64,000 nucleotides of DNA from Dreissena polymorpha (Eukaryota > Mollusca > Bivalvia > Myida > Dreissenidae). Position 1 is the first letter of the stretch. Each line of letters starts with the position of its first letter. The notes under the pieces are model-generated. The model searched no databases. It saw nothing but the letters and a program-made list of their open reading frames with translations, and was not told the DNA's origin. A program made the translations under genes and the position numbers. Below are positions 1 through 12,900 of the stretch, piece by piece. The stretch lies in contig NC_068359.1 of assembly GCF_020536995.1 (NCBI RefSeq), forward strand, positions 89,176,353 through 89,240,352, in the 5' to 3' direction.

Positions 1-59
1 AATATCCAAAGCAACAATTGGTCCGCGATTCGTCAATGTTAATGTATGCCTATTCACAT

Positions 60-770
60 TTTTAAAAGAATTAACCCATGCTATCGATCTGAGGAATCCC
101 TTTTGAGATGCATCTTTTGAGATGCAAGACTCCGTTTTTCCCTGTTATATGTACCGTGACGATAACGCGTTCGCGCACGGTATTGAAAAAAAATGCTTTA
201 TTTTTAAAATAATTACATAAATCTATATACAAATCGGCACTTATTCCGTCGATGCATTGAGAGGTTCCCGTTTTAATCTTGTGTATGATACCTTGCACCT
301 CGGAATAAAACATAACATAGTTTAAACATTTTCACTCGAATGTTCGTTGTTGGCTGTTCTAAAAACTGTTTTAAAGGTAGTCCGTTTGCTTATAAAGAGG
401 TGTATACGTTGTGACTAAATAGTTTTCCAAAATCCGGATTCGCACATTCGAATATATTTTACTGGTTTATTATATTACCTTGAGTAAAGCAATATTTACG
501 TCATCATGACATGTTTAATTCTTTTTTACGGTTCGATCGCACGTACCTATGATGTTTTTGTTCATGTACTAGTTTACTAGTTTGCACAAGAGTGGGGTGA
601 CTGTATGTGAACCTAACATTCAGAGTATGTGTAACTACGGTGAATGATCGAATTTTGATTTCGAGAATGATTTTACATACATATTTTTACGAGAAACGTA
701 TACGTTTATTTTTGCGCTTTCTGAATTTTGAGTTCATTTTACATACACAACATATTACAAATTGCCAACT
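60..770. repeat. Copy A of a diverged direct duplication (partner near 30720-31255)
   Basis: Short blocks recur in the same order and orientation about 30.6 kb away: TGACGATAACGC, TTATTCCGTCGATGC-TTGAG, AATAGTTTTCCAA-TCCGGAT and ATTGCCAACT. This stretch lies just below the 3' end of the pacifastin-like gene and holds no convincing reading frame. Confidence 0.5.
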
Positions 771-934
771 GGGTTGAAAACGGGTGACGCAAGAGTTTAA
801 ACCGGTATTTATTAAAACAGATACAGGGATTGAAATACCAAATATATTTGTAAATATGAGATTTATAATTGTACATTTATATATTATGTATCATCAACTT
901 GATCAATAAACAGCAATCTCGAATGTGCATTTAG

Positions 935-940
935 TTTATT
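935..940 (-). terminator. Polyadenylation signal of the pacifastin-like gene
   Basis: AATAAA on the minus strand (TTTATT on plus), about 140 bases below the stop codon at 1078. It is the first canonical signal reached downstream. Confidence 0.55.
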
Positions 941-1077
941 AAGCATGACTTACCGATGAAAATTGAGTATTCATATTTTCTTTATGAAAGGCTAATATCA
1001 AGGTACGTACTAGTAAACATATGGTAATATGAACACGTCAGTATTGTATTTGTTTGTTTTTCCACAGGCTATTATAG

Positions 1078-4000
1078 CTAACATAACTTCATGGTGCACG
1101 CCGCAATCCCGTTTTCCCCACACACGCATGTGTTACAGCCGTCGGCATTCATGAAGCTGTCGCCGGCATTGTATTGGTTTCCGTTATACTCGCAAACTGA
1201 AATAAGACAAATATAGTAAGTACTTTAAATATTGAAAATTTATATTGTACTTCAAAACAATGCTTCGTAATAATATTAATGACAATATTAAACTAATAAA
1301 GATCCTCGAAACCATGTCTGCTTTTAATTGAAATTATCAATTTCCTATGTAGAAAAAGGACAGTACTCACAAGAACAGCATGATTAAAATACGATGCAAA
1401 ACAACGTCTAAAACTGGTATACCGGAATTAAAAAATAATTATAATATATCTTCAGAGACATGTCAGAGATACAGACGCTCTGCGACAGCCACAATGTCAA
1501 ATAAATAATTTATTACGGGTCATATGAAGACCTGTAGACAATAAAACATGCAATACAAATACTTGATTTTAATACCATAGCTTGCTTTTATATTTACGAG
1601 GTAAAACAATATTGTTTAAGGTAATGTATATATTGATAAATTAAAGAGATCTTATACCTGTTTTATCGGATACAATTCGCCTACATTGATACATTTATAA
1701 AACAGAGTAAATGAGATAAACACATTTTAAGAGGTTAAACTTTTCAATAGAACCATTCCTTTAACACTTTAAAAAATCTTCGGAAGCTCATATTCGAAAA
1801 CATAATCCGGTAGAAATGTAAAACATATTAATGATATTTTGATTGATATATTTAGTTATTTAAAGTCTGTTAACAAACCGGTATCATGAAATACGAGAAA
1901 AGCAAACTAAATAAGTGAAAAGTTTATATATATTCGCTTCAAAATAATGCTACTTTAACACGGAACCAGTGATTTTCTTGGACACGTCCTCCTCAAACAT
2001 ACAAATATTTAATATATGATTTCGTATCACCACTTGATTAATGAATGCAATTGTTATATTTGTTAGAAAAAATGAACATATTTTGGCAATACAAAATTGC
2101 TTAAAATGACCACTTACCTCCTTCAGGCGGCGGTGGTACACACAACATCCTTGTGCATCCTATGTTTCCGTCGGCACAGAAGCACCTGTTACAACCGTCG
2201 TCGTTAATGAACGACGCTCCGTGTGCGTATTCTCTGCCATTCTCGCCAATACACGGACCTAAACAAAATTTATGAAACATATATTTTATCAAAAACATGA
2301 CGCAATTTACACTAGTGGAATCGACACGTCGCCGCCTGTCAATCAAATCCTTATCTAAGAATTGATCTACCAATCAGCGATCGATTAATCGGGCGCGTTA
2401 GTTAGCAACGAACTGTCCGCCATTTTTCCTAAACAAGCTATGTCTAGGTTCACTTTTATTTCAACGAGTTTCTTTTGTTTTCCTCTTTAAAAAACAAAGA
2501 TTAAAAATGGTTAAACGGTTTCAATGGGGATTATGTAACTCGGACAATCGATATTCTGAAAGATTAGTTGGTGGCATTGAATTTATATCGTTTCCAAAGC
2601 CGAAAAGAGAAGTGTAAGAGATGTATAAATGCATGCGGTCGTCCCCACGAACAACTGAACGTCAACACTGTCAAAGCCAATTACAATATCTTTTTATCGA
2701 ATAAACTAGCAGATTTAAATAGTTTATGTTATCGATCTGATCATAAAATAATAGTTCATGTTTTTTAAATAGTTTTATAAGTTACTAGGTGATTAAAGGG
2801 ATCTTTTTCACGGTTTGGTAAATTTACAAAATTGAAAAACATTGTTTAAGATTCGCAAATTTTCGGTTTGGTTATGATATTTGTGAGGAAACAGTATTAC
2901 TGAACATTTGCCATGGTGTAATATAGCCATTATATGCATCTTTTGAAGATTTAAAAACCTAAAAATTATAAAGCGTTGCAACGCGAAACGATTGAATAAT
3001 TTGGAGAGTTCCGTTGTTGTCGTTTAAATTTGTGAAACTACGAAGATTGCTTATATAACGTATTAAATACGCATCTTATGTATGCTTGGCAGGATAGCTC
3101 AATTGGCTTATGCTTTTTTACTTCAGGATTCCGGGGGTCACTGGTTCGAGCCCTGCTACGGGCTACTTTTTTTTCCTTTTTTAAATGTTATTTTTGATTA
3201 TTTACTGGAACTTTTAAAATTTAATGTTTACATTTATCAATATAAAGCATTTAATGACAAACTTCAACATGCCAAAATCTGTGAAAAGGCCCCTTTAATA
3301 GAAGCAATTTTCATCTGCATTACTTTAAGAGAAATAAAACCCAGCATGAAGCCTAATTCATGCTGTGTTTTATTACTCTGATGGATATGCACTTGATTGC
3401 CATTATACATGTTATTAGAAGGCGACACGTGATATCTTATCTTAATCTTACGAAAGTTATCTTGCCGCATACATACCCCTGTATCATGTTTGTGTATGTT
3501 TGTGTGCTGTTTGTATTTTTTTTTGTTTATTAAATATTTAAAGTATTGTGTAACTGCTACGAAAGTAATTTTGTCGCATACATACTCCTAGATCATCTAT
3601 ATTTCTTTTTTCGCATAGATGGTCGACGCTGGGGTATGATACAATTTAAATTAAATTGACTAGTGTATATAGATGGAGATTTTACTTTTAAAACTTAGAT
3701 TGCCCTCTAACTTATACTATTTTAATATTTACTAAAAAGCCATATCCCTTTATACCAACTATTGTTTCGTTTTTCGTATAGGTGGTCAACAAAGGGGAAA
3801 GTACTATTATTAACACTAATACATTACATAACTACAAGTAAGCGTAACACATTTCGACATATGATTTTCATTACAAACAGTTTTAAAGTTATCTGCATTC
3901 CTATCCGATAAGTATAAATTTCATTTTACTACGAATGAAAAATAACATTCAAATATAAAGTTGGATTATGCGGTTATATATGCCCATCATACGAATTCAT

Positions 4001-5788
4001 ATTCATGTATTTTTCCTTGTTAAAAAGACTCAAAGGTTTAAATACATTCCAAAAAACGAGTAATATCTTCCATATGAAGATTGAAACAATTATTCTATTC
4101 ACTATAGCAACTTGTTGCAGAATTATACAATTAGTGCTGCAATTATTAAACTACGTCTGAAATCATGTTATAACATTCTCACGAAAACACATTAACATGT
4201 TTACTCCTTATATTGTAAATTGATCTTTCTTCGAAATGAGTATATTTTTGTTTGTATTTACTTCATGCTGTTATTGTTTACGATTGTAAATGACGATGAG
4301 CTTGTAATGCTGAAGTTTGAATAAACGATTCTGATTCTGATTCTTAATAACGGTATCTACACATGTGCAGACATGTGGTGTCACCAATGAACGCTTTTAA
4401 TCCACACTTGGAGATCGAATGCCTAATTCTCTTTTTTTCAACGAGTTTCGTTTATTTTGTTTGAAAATAAAAACGGAAATGAAATATGGCAAAAACGGTG
4501 TAAATACGGTTAATGTAACTCCTGAAAGATAAGTTACATTAATTAAATATATACCATTTCCAACGCGGAAATGCGGTCTTGACAAGAGCGAGTGGTAGCC
4601 TCAATGTGTAGAATTACCGAGATCACCCTTATAGAACATTAATTTATTTTAAAGAAACTGGACATGTCATGTAAGCAATAACTACGCATTATTAAGTATG
4701 AATTATATAACGTTTGCATGTAGAATAATAGAGAATATTGATACCCACTTTGCGTAACTAATCGAAATCCCCGTTGAAAATCGAGTTTTTTGTGTGTCAG
4801 AAACAAGTGAAAACGATTTTATGCTTATAATTAAATAAAAACGTATCGATAAATGCCATTGTATTATAGTTATTATTACTGATATAACCAATAAATGCGT
4901 TAACTGGTGGGAAGTCGGTACCTGCGCGAGCGTCAGATACTGGTAGCTTTACCGAATTTCCCCTCCTTTCAACGTATCTTTATATCAGACAATGACCAAA
5001 CTGATTGTGTTGTTTTGCACTTTCAATTATAGTGATTGATAAATGTCCCATAAGCAGTGTTTAATATTATTAATATCACTTTTATACGTAATAACATGTG
5101 AGATTTTGGTATGCACTCGGTGTCAGAAAGCGCGTGAAACTTCACAGAAATCCCAGTTTTAAAGCGCTATATCGTGTCAAATACACGGGCGGGGGAATGT
5201 TTCATTAATATTTTCGTAAATAACATGTGTAAATACCATTGAAGAAGTGTTAATTGATGGCTAATACCACCATTACATGTAGTAACAGGTTCGATTTTGG
5301 TAAGCGTTCAAGCGTACGACAGCGTGTTTCATGTACCGAAAAACTCGTTATAAATAGCTGATGTTCTCTATTAACGTATATTTTTGCATTTGCATAATAA
5401 CTACATGACACAAACCCCTTTTGCAAGTATATATGGTGTCAAAAAGTCCATAAAAATCATCCGGAATATCGCGTAAATCTATATGCAGTCTATAGGCAAA
5501 GAAGCCATTTTGGTGTAAGCTTGTCTAGGTTTGCTACCCGCTGAGCCACGTGATTAAGTGGGCGGAGCGATCATCGTCCAGGCGTCATGTCAATTGTAGC
5601 ACTTAATGCTATCTGCAAACAAGTTGTTTTTTTCGGCTTTAACGTGTTTTTCAAATATGTAAGTCATTAAATGATGTTAGTGTACTGTTAGCTAGTATTT
5701 ATAATTATAATACAAAAAACTCACTCTCGTCCGCTCTTGCCAAAAGGACTACTGATAACATTATGAAACCCACGAGAAATGATTCCAT
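1078..5788 (-). CDS. Secreted two-domain pacifastin-like peptide (serine protease inhibitor-like)
   Basis: Complete gene read from splice sites. Coding exons are 5725-5788, 2118-2258 and 1078-1196, all joined at phase 1, 324 nt, giving 107 residues. Exon 1 starts MESFLVGFIMLSVVLLARA, a clear signal peptide with likely cleavage after ARA. Exons 2 and 3 each encode one six-cysteine domain, C-x(18-19)-CN-x-C-x-C-x(6-7)-CT-x3-C, joined by a VPPPPEG linker. The distal half (CNxCxC...CTxxxC) matches the pacifastin family of small serine protease inhibitors; the longer first cysteine gap and the Y..G.SF...DGCN stretch also recall VWC-type repeats, the main alternative. Donors are GTGAGT and GTAAGT, acceptors TTGTTTAG and TTATTTCAG. 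The 5' UTR is spliced (exon joined at 5809). By family analogy CTRMLC and CTMKLC are the reactive loops, suggesting trypsin-like then chymotrypsin-like targets (inference). The structure is seen directly; the function comes from the family. Confidence 0.85.
2507..2690 (+). pseudogene. THAP-type zinc finger remnant, frameshifted
   Basis: Starting ATG-GTT-AAA at 2507, the frame reads MVKRFQWGLCNSDNRY, then ...GGIEFISFPKPK, and continues in another frame as EKCKRCINACGRPHEQLN. This is the THAP DNA-binding finger pattern (WGxCNSD, FPKPK, CxxWI.xCGRPHEQLN). One frameshift near 2600-2615 separates the halves, the first zinc cysteine is replaced by Phe, and the usual Trp of KRWI is Cys. It lies on the strand opposite the host gene, within that gene's second coding intron. 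It may come from a THAP-bearing DNA transposon or a retired host exon; I cannot decide between them. Confidence 0.7.
2793..3298 (+). mobile_element. TIR element with internal tRNA-like head, copy 1
   Basis: About 506 bp bounded by TTAAAGGG and CCCCTTTAA, continuing inward as an inverted repeat around TTTTTCAC / GTGAAAAGG. Near the right end is a pol III-type module: box A TAGCTCAATTGG at 3095-3106 and box B GGTTCGAGCCC at 3143-3153, with complementary GGCAGG and CCCTGC ends like an acceptor stem. The terminal TTAA could be a piggyBac-type target duplication or part of the inverted repeat. There is no transposase frame, so it is non-autonomous. Two further copies are in this window (55516 and 62580). 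Confidence 0.75.
3449..3790. repeat. Short diverged tandem repeats
   Basis: ACGAAAGTTATCTTGCCGCATACATAC near 3451 recurs near 3560 with a few changes, and GCATAGATGGTCGAC near 3614 recurs as TATAGGTGGTCAAC near 3777. The unit is roughly 110-160 bases and strongly diverged. Confidence 0.35.
4190..4346 (+). mobile_element. LINE-like 3' tail
   Basis: A TGTAAATGACGATGAGCTTGTAATGC stretch followed by AATAAACGATTCTGATTCTGATTC has the form of a non-LTR retrotransposon 3' UTR ending in a short (GATTCT)n microsatellite. No coding part is preserved upstream. Confidence 0.4.
4430..4590 (+). pseudogene. Second, more decayed THAP-like ghost
   Basis: The stretch repeats the upstream flank of the remnant at 2507 (TCAACGAGTTTC then TTTTGTTT) and follows with ATGGCAAAAACGG, TACGGTTAATGTAACTC and ATACCATTTCC, the places where WGxCNSD and FPxPK would fall. 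Several stops interrupt every frame. It looks like an older copy of the same exon and its 5' flank. Confidence 0.45.
4640..5500. repeat. Diverged long-period tandem repeats in the intron
   Basis: A block with GATTTTGGTA-GC, GTGTCAGAAA, then ACCGAAAT or CAGAAATCCC, and later AAATACCATTG or AAATGCCATTG recurs about four times, roughly every 180-230 bases. Units are too diverged for exact borders. No frame stands out. Confidence 0.35.
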
Positions 5789-5809
5789 TTGGATATTTAA
5801 TGTCTTCTC

Positions 5810-6192
5810 CTGAAACAAATAAATACATGTATAATAAAAATCATTTTAAAACATACAATAATCGTATATATTGTTCAGTTAAGTACAGTTTATTGTATGT
5901 TTTCAAACCAGAAAATACAATACAGAGGAATTTTGTACAAAAGTGTATGCACTATTAAAATGTTAATTTTGAACACACTAATATGGATGAATATCTGTCT
6001 TATCGACTTGCACACAAATGATGTTTGTTGTTGGTGTATATTATGATTGTCAAATAACAGCATTATATAATCCTAGTATCAGCATGCATATTTTCGATAT
6101 GTTTAACGAAAGCTGCATACACAACTTACCTTAGAAAGTAATTACACCTTTGTGCTCAATGCAAATAACCTTCATTATAGCCACTATATATA
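5810..6192 (-). promoter_or_regulatory. Promoter, 5' UTR exon and leader intron of the pacifastin-like gene
   Basis: On the minus strand a TATATATA box lies at 6185-6192. A short untranslated exon follows, ending at 6130 with the strong donor GTAAGT at 6129. The leader intron runs to an acceptor (TTTGTTTCAG) at 5810-5811, and the start codon at 5788 is in a good context (CCAAATGG). The transcription start would be about 25-30 bases below the TATA box, near 6155-6160; that position is inference. Confidence 0.55.
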
Positions 6193-6892
6193 GCAGCTCC
6201 ATGACGGTCATCTGTGCCTGCTGTCGCCATATGGGACGCATAGATGGACATAGGTCTGGGGCCGCAAGCGAGCATGGCAGCTGTTAAACCTATTGCATTG
6301 TGTCAAATTAGTTTCGGTCACATATATATTAATATGTTTGACAAATTTGTAATGACTTTTTATACAAAATATTTGGATGTGTATACGTATATTTTATTGA
6401 ATTCAAATACATTTCAATACTACATGTGTAATCCTCTGGTCTCTATTTCTTAATAAGAGTTATACTGTAAACTGTGAAAGTGTGCAGTATAATCAAATAA
6501 TTACCATTTTATAAGATAAAACCAATACATTACAGTACAAACAACATTACACAAACGAACGAGCAATTGTTTTCTAACAAACGAGTAAGCTGATATAACG
6601 TTAGATTGTAAGTGTCGAGCCCGTAAGGTACAGGAAAGGAGTGGAACTCTGCGTGAACAGATTAGGCCATTCACAATACCCCGTTTTCCAGTAGTTGTAA
6701 TGTCTAAAGATATGTTGCGCATCACCAAAATCATTACACATTACCAACAACATGAAAATGTATATCATGAATAACAATGAATCATTTGCTGAAAAAAAAT
6801 ACCAATGAGCTTGGGAGTTTGAAACGACGCACCGTCTCATTTGGGAATCAAAATTAAATATGAGATGAAACGGTATTGTTAGATTTACATCA

Positions 6893-6965
6893 AATCATTA
6901 AATGTATTTGCATACAAATTGAACCCCGGTCCCTCTGAAAGCAGAATCTAATGCGCTACCATCGG
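6893..6965 (-). repeat. tRNA-like pseudogene or SINE head
   Basis: On the minus strand GATGGTAGCGCA resembles a box A, an anticodon-arm-like segment around TTCTGCTTTCAG follows, and GGGGTTCAATT resembles box B. The 3' side lacks a good acceptor stem, so a functional tRNA is unlikely. It may be a lone SINE head. Confidence 0.35.
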
Positions 6966-9900
6966 ACTATTCATACCAATTCACAGCGTATTTAACACGC
7001 AAGATAGGTATCTAAATACATTTTGTTCATTCTGAATAATTAATAACAAAAGTTCCAAAGGCTTTAGTATTTTCTAGTGATGAAAGTTGATCATCAATAA
7101 AGGAAAGTATGTAAAACATGTTTTGATCCGGAGTTTTGTTTCACTTGTTTGATTTTGAATCTGTTTTGAAAGTATGACATTTATAAAAAATAGTGTTGTA
7201 TGTGTATGACAGTCATGTTAATATATCTTCGGTAATAGCCATAAACTGGGCATAAACAAACGCTGGTTGAATCACAAACCCAACTACACATACACATAAA
7301 ACCCATCGCCCACTCACCAACCCACACACGGTCTGAAGATGCGATGATTTAATGCTGTCTATCGGGAGAATAGTATAATATGTTGCCTTTTCATACTGAC
7401 TGTTGTTGTCACTAATGTTTGTTCAAAATACCGCTTATCATAATCAACTTATTAACAAGGTCAAGTCCAGCAACTTCGAATATAAAATAAAAGCGAAAGG
7501 GGTCTCGGTTAAGGAAGGTTATTTAACATATTCAACATCAATATTTTTGTTATTTCAATAAAAGTTATATCTGCATAAAGACCGCATACAATCGATAAAA
7601 CGGTACAATGTATTGAGGGGCATTGCGCATAACATAAGAAGCACACAATTACTACTTTTACACTATACATGAATGGCAAACCCATTTCCAAACAAAACAT
7701 GTACGCAAGGTTGGGAGCCTTTTTGTACGCAGCTTAATTACTAGTAATGTCTGTTTGAATTATTGATTGCTGTAAGCCATTTAACAGCTCGTGTATAACA
7801 AACACCATCGGTCAACTTATCGAGTCCACACAGTAACAGATGCAGCACAACCAACAACCTTCATAAATGATGTTTTTGTAGTTTAAACCACGTTATATTT
7901 GGTGTCAATTATGTGCATATATATAGTCTATTGGTCTAGTAGGAGTGCAAAAATAACTCAGAAAAAATGAATCTATCCTTTTCAATTACATGTAATATAA
8001 AAGTAAAGTAGTAAACGAATAAATAAAATCCCAGTTTTGTATTAAGATTTGCATAGGACAGATATAACGTGAAATATGGAAGTGAACAATAATAACGTGT
8101 TATATATAATTTTACCATAATATAATGTTTATAAGTTGATTTAATACATACATTTATATAGAAATCTATTAATGATTGTTCGAAACATGATCTGATCTAC
8201 CTTATTTTAACCGTACAGCCCAAAAGCATTTTTCATCTTTTGCACACAATCAATGTGGGCACATTTAGTCATGCGCGATTAATCACCGCGAGTGTAATAA
8301 TACGATACAAATGCTTACAAACCCATCAACTTGTGAAATAACACATATGGTATTTCCCTGCTTGTGCCTTCTAGTTGCTTACATTAACTTTATTTAATGT
8401 TATACATTGTTGTTGCTTGGAGGTAGAGTATTAGTTTAATGCAATGTACGGCATGTTATTCTGTTTTTCAGATTAGGTCATGGCAAAACTTTGGTAACAT
8501 TTAGAATACGGGCTCGATGTTGATTATTGTGTGATAGCCGAGCCGACTATAACCATTGAACCTTAAAGAGTTGAGGAGCAAAAAAATCATAACTTTTTAT
8601 TTGATATGCATGAATTAATTGCATTGTGTTGTATGTGCATGTGCAAAGCATAATTGTATGTAGAAAGAAATCAAATGCAATATAAATTAGCATATTTAAA
8701 GTTGACATTGCAAGACCATGCTCAGTAAAAGAAGTTAATTTGGCGTTCTGTGTGATTACATATTGTGAAATAATCCTCTATTATAATTAAAGTGCCTTTA
8801 AAAACTAATAATGAAACACTGAGAGGCAGTGTTTAGAACTATCATCATCAATCTTTGTCAATTATTACTGAGCTAATTCTCGTTATTGCTTTTCAGTTTT
8901 TCAATGAAACAAGTTGTTTGACCACAGTTGGAAGGTGAACACCGCAATGTTTGTGTAATAACAATACTTCCAGCGGCATTTGACACACACGTTGACGCCT
9001 ATTTTGTACTTTTAAATTAAACATTTATATTAAAAATATACTGATGTTCGCAACATTCAATTATAGCACTCAATAGAAGGGTATGAGGATAACATAATAT
9101 CTGAATGTTCATTTTGTAGGAAAAACTGATTTCATATTTCAATTCAATTTTTTGTACAGTTATATATTGGGAAAGCGTGTTCTTTTAGTTTAACAGAAAG
9201 ATACTTCATATTTATGCATGACAATTCACAGTGGATGAACCAAAAGTACGGTTTAAAGTTACAAAAAAATACCGTTCTGTTTGGAGCATTTTCGTTATTT
9301 CACGATTGACGCTGTTAGGGCGGACCCTTTATTACCAAAGCAGTTTTTGAATGATTAAGATAAAAAACGAATTGTGGGTTCAGTTCAAGTACATATATAA
9401 AATATGGCATTTAATACTACTCTCTTTTAACTTTCCCAACAAATTAACTCACTATTTTGTATTGATGAAGGAGGGAAACACATACAACATGTAGGCTATA
9501 TATGATATGTTGTTACCTCCCGCCATATATGCATATCAATGAACTAATGCTTGGTTAATTTTAAGAGTAAGCGATTGCTTGAGGGCTTTTGTCTTTCTTT
9601 TGTTAATCTATTGCCCTTTTTCTTAGGCTTAAGAATAACGAATATGCTTAAAAGCAACAGATGTACGTCCAGCATTTGAATATGTATAGCCCACCACTGG
9701 TAATAATGGTAATGGTAATAATGTCATTAATAAAATGTTCCAAATGAAGAATGCATAAGATAGAGGTGGTTAATACCATGTAAGACTCAAACTAAAACCA
9801 AAACTTTGATTTTGCATTTAAAAGAAAATCTTTTATTATTACACTGGTCCAATATTTTTTTGGTGTACTGTCCTGTAATGTAATACTAGCCAATTGCATT

Positions 9901-12900
9901 CATCTCATGAAACTGTTTTAGATTTTCTCTTTTCATGTATTGGAGTAAACACCATGTATGAAATTTTATTTGGTTAGCGACGTGCATTTCTTGGATATGT
10001 GTAAACGTTAGTTTCTGGTAGATATTATTCACTGTCAAATTGTGCCGGAAGAACATTGTCAGCTATTTTGAGCGTTTATAAGTAGTGAGCATGCCTAGCG
10101 GTTACACGCGAGGATTGGCATGATTATGATTATTTTAGCCTCTTCAGCCAATCAAATGGCAGAAAAAGGTAATATGCCACCGAACGAAGATTGCTCCGCC
10201 TTTACTGGAAATTATCAGTTGCAAATCAACTTATCTCTCTTACACGTCGACATATTCACTGTTTATGCTATTTAAAGAATACGAATGTATTATATTATTT
10301 CCTTTAAACTCATATTGGAGAAATAAATAATAACATATTTCAAAAACAACGATATTAATATTAAAATTAAAAAAATAATTATATTGATAGCATCATAAAT
10401 TGTATTTATCTTGAACATGAATGGAATTGTAAAACTATTTACTATATCAAATCATTGCCCGTTGTATGAATACGGTATTTCACAGAAATGTATTTCAAAT
10501 AAAGCTTTTTTCATATAAACCAATAAAACAATAAAAGACCACTCGTCAACAAAACAACAAGACCATATACATATTCCGAATATCGCTATTCGTAGTATTT
10601 GTGAATTACATATGAACCAAGTTTCAATCTTTGAATTTAACATGTTTATACAATAAGTTTTGTGGAGACTTGTTATATTTTGTTTAAAATTAGTTTTTTT
10701 TAATATTAGGAGGATATTTGTTTGGTTTGGTAGGATATCGATTTTAGTTGACGAGTGATTATAGACAATGATATTTTCACGAATTATCACGAGTGAATTA
10801 AAATCGGTATTCCACCAAATCAAACAAATTTTATTTTTATTTTATGCTAACAAACAATTATTTTTTCATGTTTGCCATCTCGGAAAATATCATTCTCCAT
10901 TGGGTGCACGAAATGTCATTTCTTGCATGTTCACAGGAGGCTATTCCGTATGTTTTAATAAACATTAAATGCAGAGTAATCGCCCTTGGCAAAATAGGAG
11001 GTAACAATTATTGACAAACAAAAATTATCTAAAAAAAGTTCTGGTAAAACAATTTTTCAGTTTTGGAAACTGTGAAATATCAGTTTTAATTTCCTGATAT
11101 TTTGTCTATAGAAAATCGGAAAGCATAAAATAAATGTATTTATTATTTATATTTATTATAATTAGTTTTTTTATATTTATTTGGTAATTCATCACGGAAC
11201 ACACATAATCAACCTTACCCGTTTATTGATAAAATTAGTCCGTCTGTTGCCATGGGATGATGCTTTATTATAAATATGTATATTAAACAACTTAAGTGTA
11301 CCGTCTGACATAAGTCATGCATGTATCTGATGATATATGTATATTTTCTCATTTTGTGAAAGTATATAAAAACTGCCTACAGTTTATTTTGTACGACACT
11401 GTTAGCAGATACAAATCACCACATGTTTTAAAAAGGCGATCATTGAAACTAAACCGAATACATCTATAATTGATGTTGATTTAATTGCATTACGTACCAT
11501 ACTATTGAACCGTAGCAATAGGTCGCACTATGTAATGATTTGGTTGTGTTTTAATAAAATGTTTATGTAATTTTAAGTCAATGTGATATTATTTAATTTC
11601 TTATTGAATACTGCCACCTCAAATCGTTGTAACTATAACTTTAATAAAATATAATTATATAATGGCTACACAAACTATGTATAAAATAGAACAATGTTGC
11701 TAAAAGATATTGTGTTTTGACCGTTTATTTATGTTTACAGTATAAAGTCATGATAGATCGAGTACATAGGTTTAAGGTGCAACACATTCCGGTTGAAAAC
11801 AGTAAGTTCAACTTTGACACAGTCTCTGTGTTGTTGCAAGTCGACAAGAAAAAATTATTTAATTACACATACGCACTATATATGTTTTAAGTCAGTATAC
11901 TTTTTTCCAATGGGTTATTTCAACACAAGTGACACACGCCATAAGGATCAAGTACTTATTTCCCATGTCAATATATACTTGCCAATCAACTTTCAATTTA
12001 AAATTATAAATTGAAATATAAGATAATTGAAAGTTAAATAATAAACACATTTTTCACGAGAATAATGCGAGGACAAAATTTGAAATATAAAATGGAATGA
12101 CGGTCACCATTCTATATTTGCAAAGAGGTCCACACAATTGTTAAAATACTTTTCAAGGACATAACATAAATTTATGTTTTCATGAACATGTGTTTAACTT
12201 TTAATTCAACACGGAACATTTAAATAAATGTTAATAAAGCAGTAAATGTATATTTAACGCGAATTTCAGAAACACGTTTAAGTAAATAATACTTTTGTGT
12301 TTGTCGGGAAAACATTAGAATATATTTGACTTGATATAACTCTCGTCTATCACCTTATTCCTCCGACAGGCCAGTGCCGTAGCGTTGACTGTAACATTAT
12401 TTGCAATGACATAATTAAAAAAAAATATTTTACAAAAAATGAACGTGTATTACTTTAAATAAGTTTTTTTTTAAATTCAGTCAGTGTTAATATAACAATT
12501 TATGCATTTCAATGTGTTGCATGAACCAGTACATCAAGTACCAGTTACCAAATCATACGCGAAAACCGTTGTTATGCAAGGATTGATTCGCTGTTAATAC
12601 TGAATAGCATAGCCATAGTTTAAACCTCCAAATAAAAAATAAAAAACAGCACAATGTCCAACAGTTGCTTTTCATGGATTGCATATCAGATTTCACAGAG
12701 AAATTACTATTGAATTTTATATAAAAATTACTAAACAACTGAATTGATTAAGTACAATGAACAACAGCTGGAGACTTTACAGTTGACTTCAGAATAACGT
12801 GAATAGACAATTAATGACACAGGACTTTAATGTACCTTATACCAATACAATATACGCTCATTGAAATAACAGGGTTTATTTCACTGTATTGCAAAGTACA

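Noticed and set aside
3088-3162. Functional tRNA gene
   Set aside because: Boxes A and B are good, but the arms do not fold into a full cloverleaf by eye and the module is part of a repeated element.
3082-3381. 99-codon frame crossing the tRNA-like module
   Set aside because: It runs through the TIR element and its pol III boxes into the flank; no protein signature.
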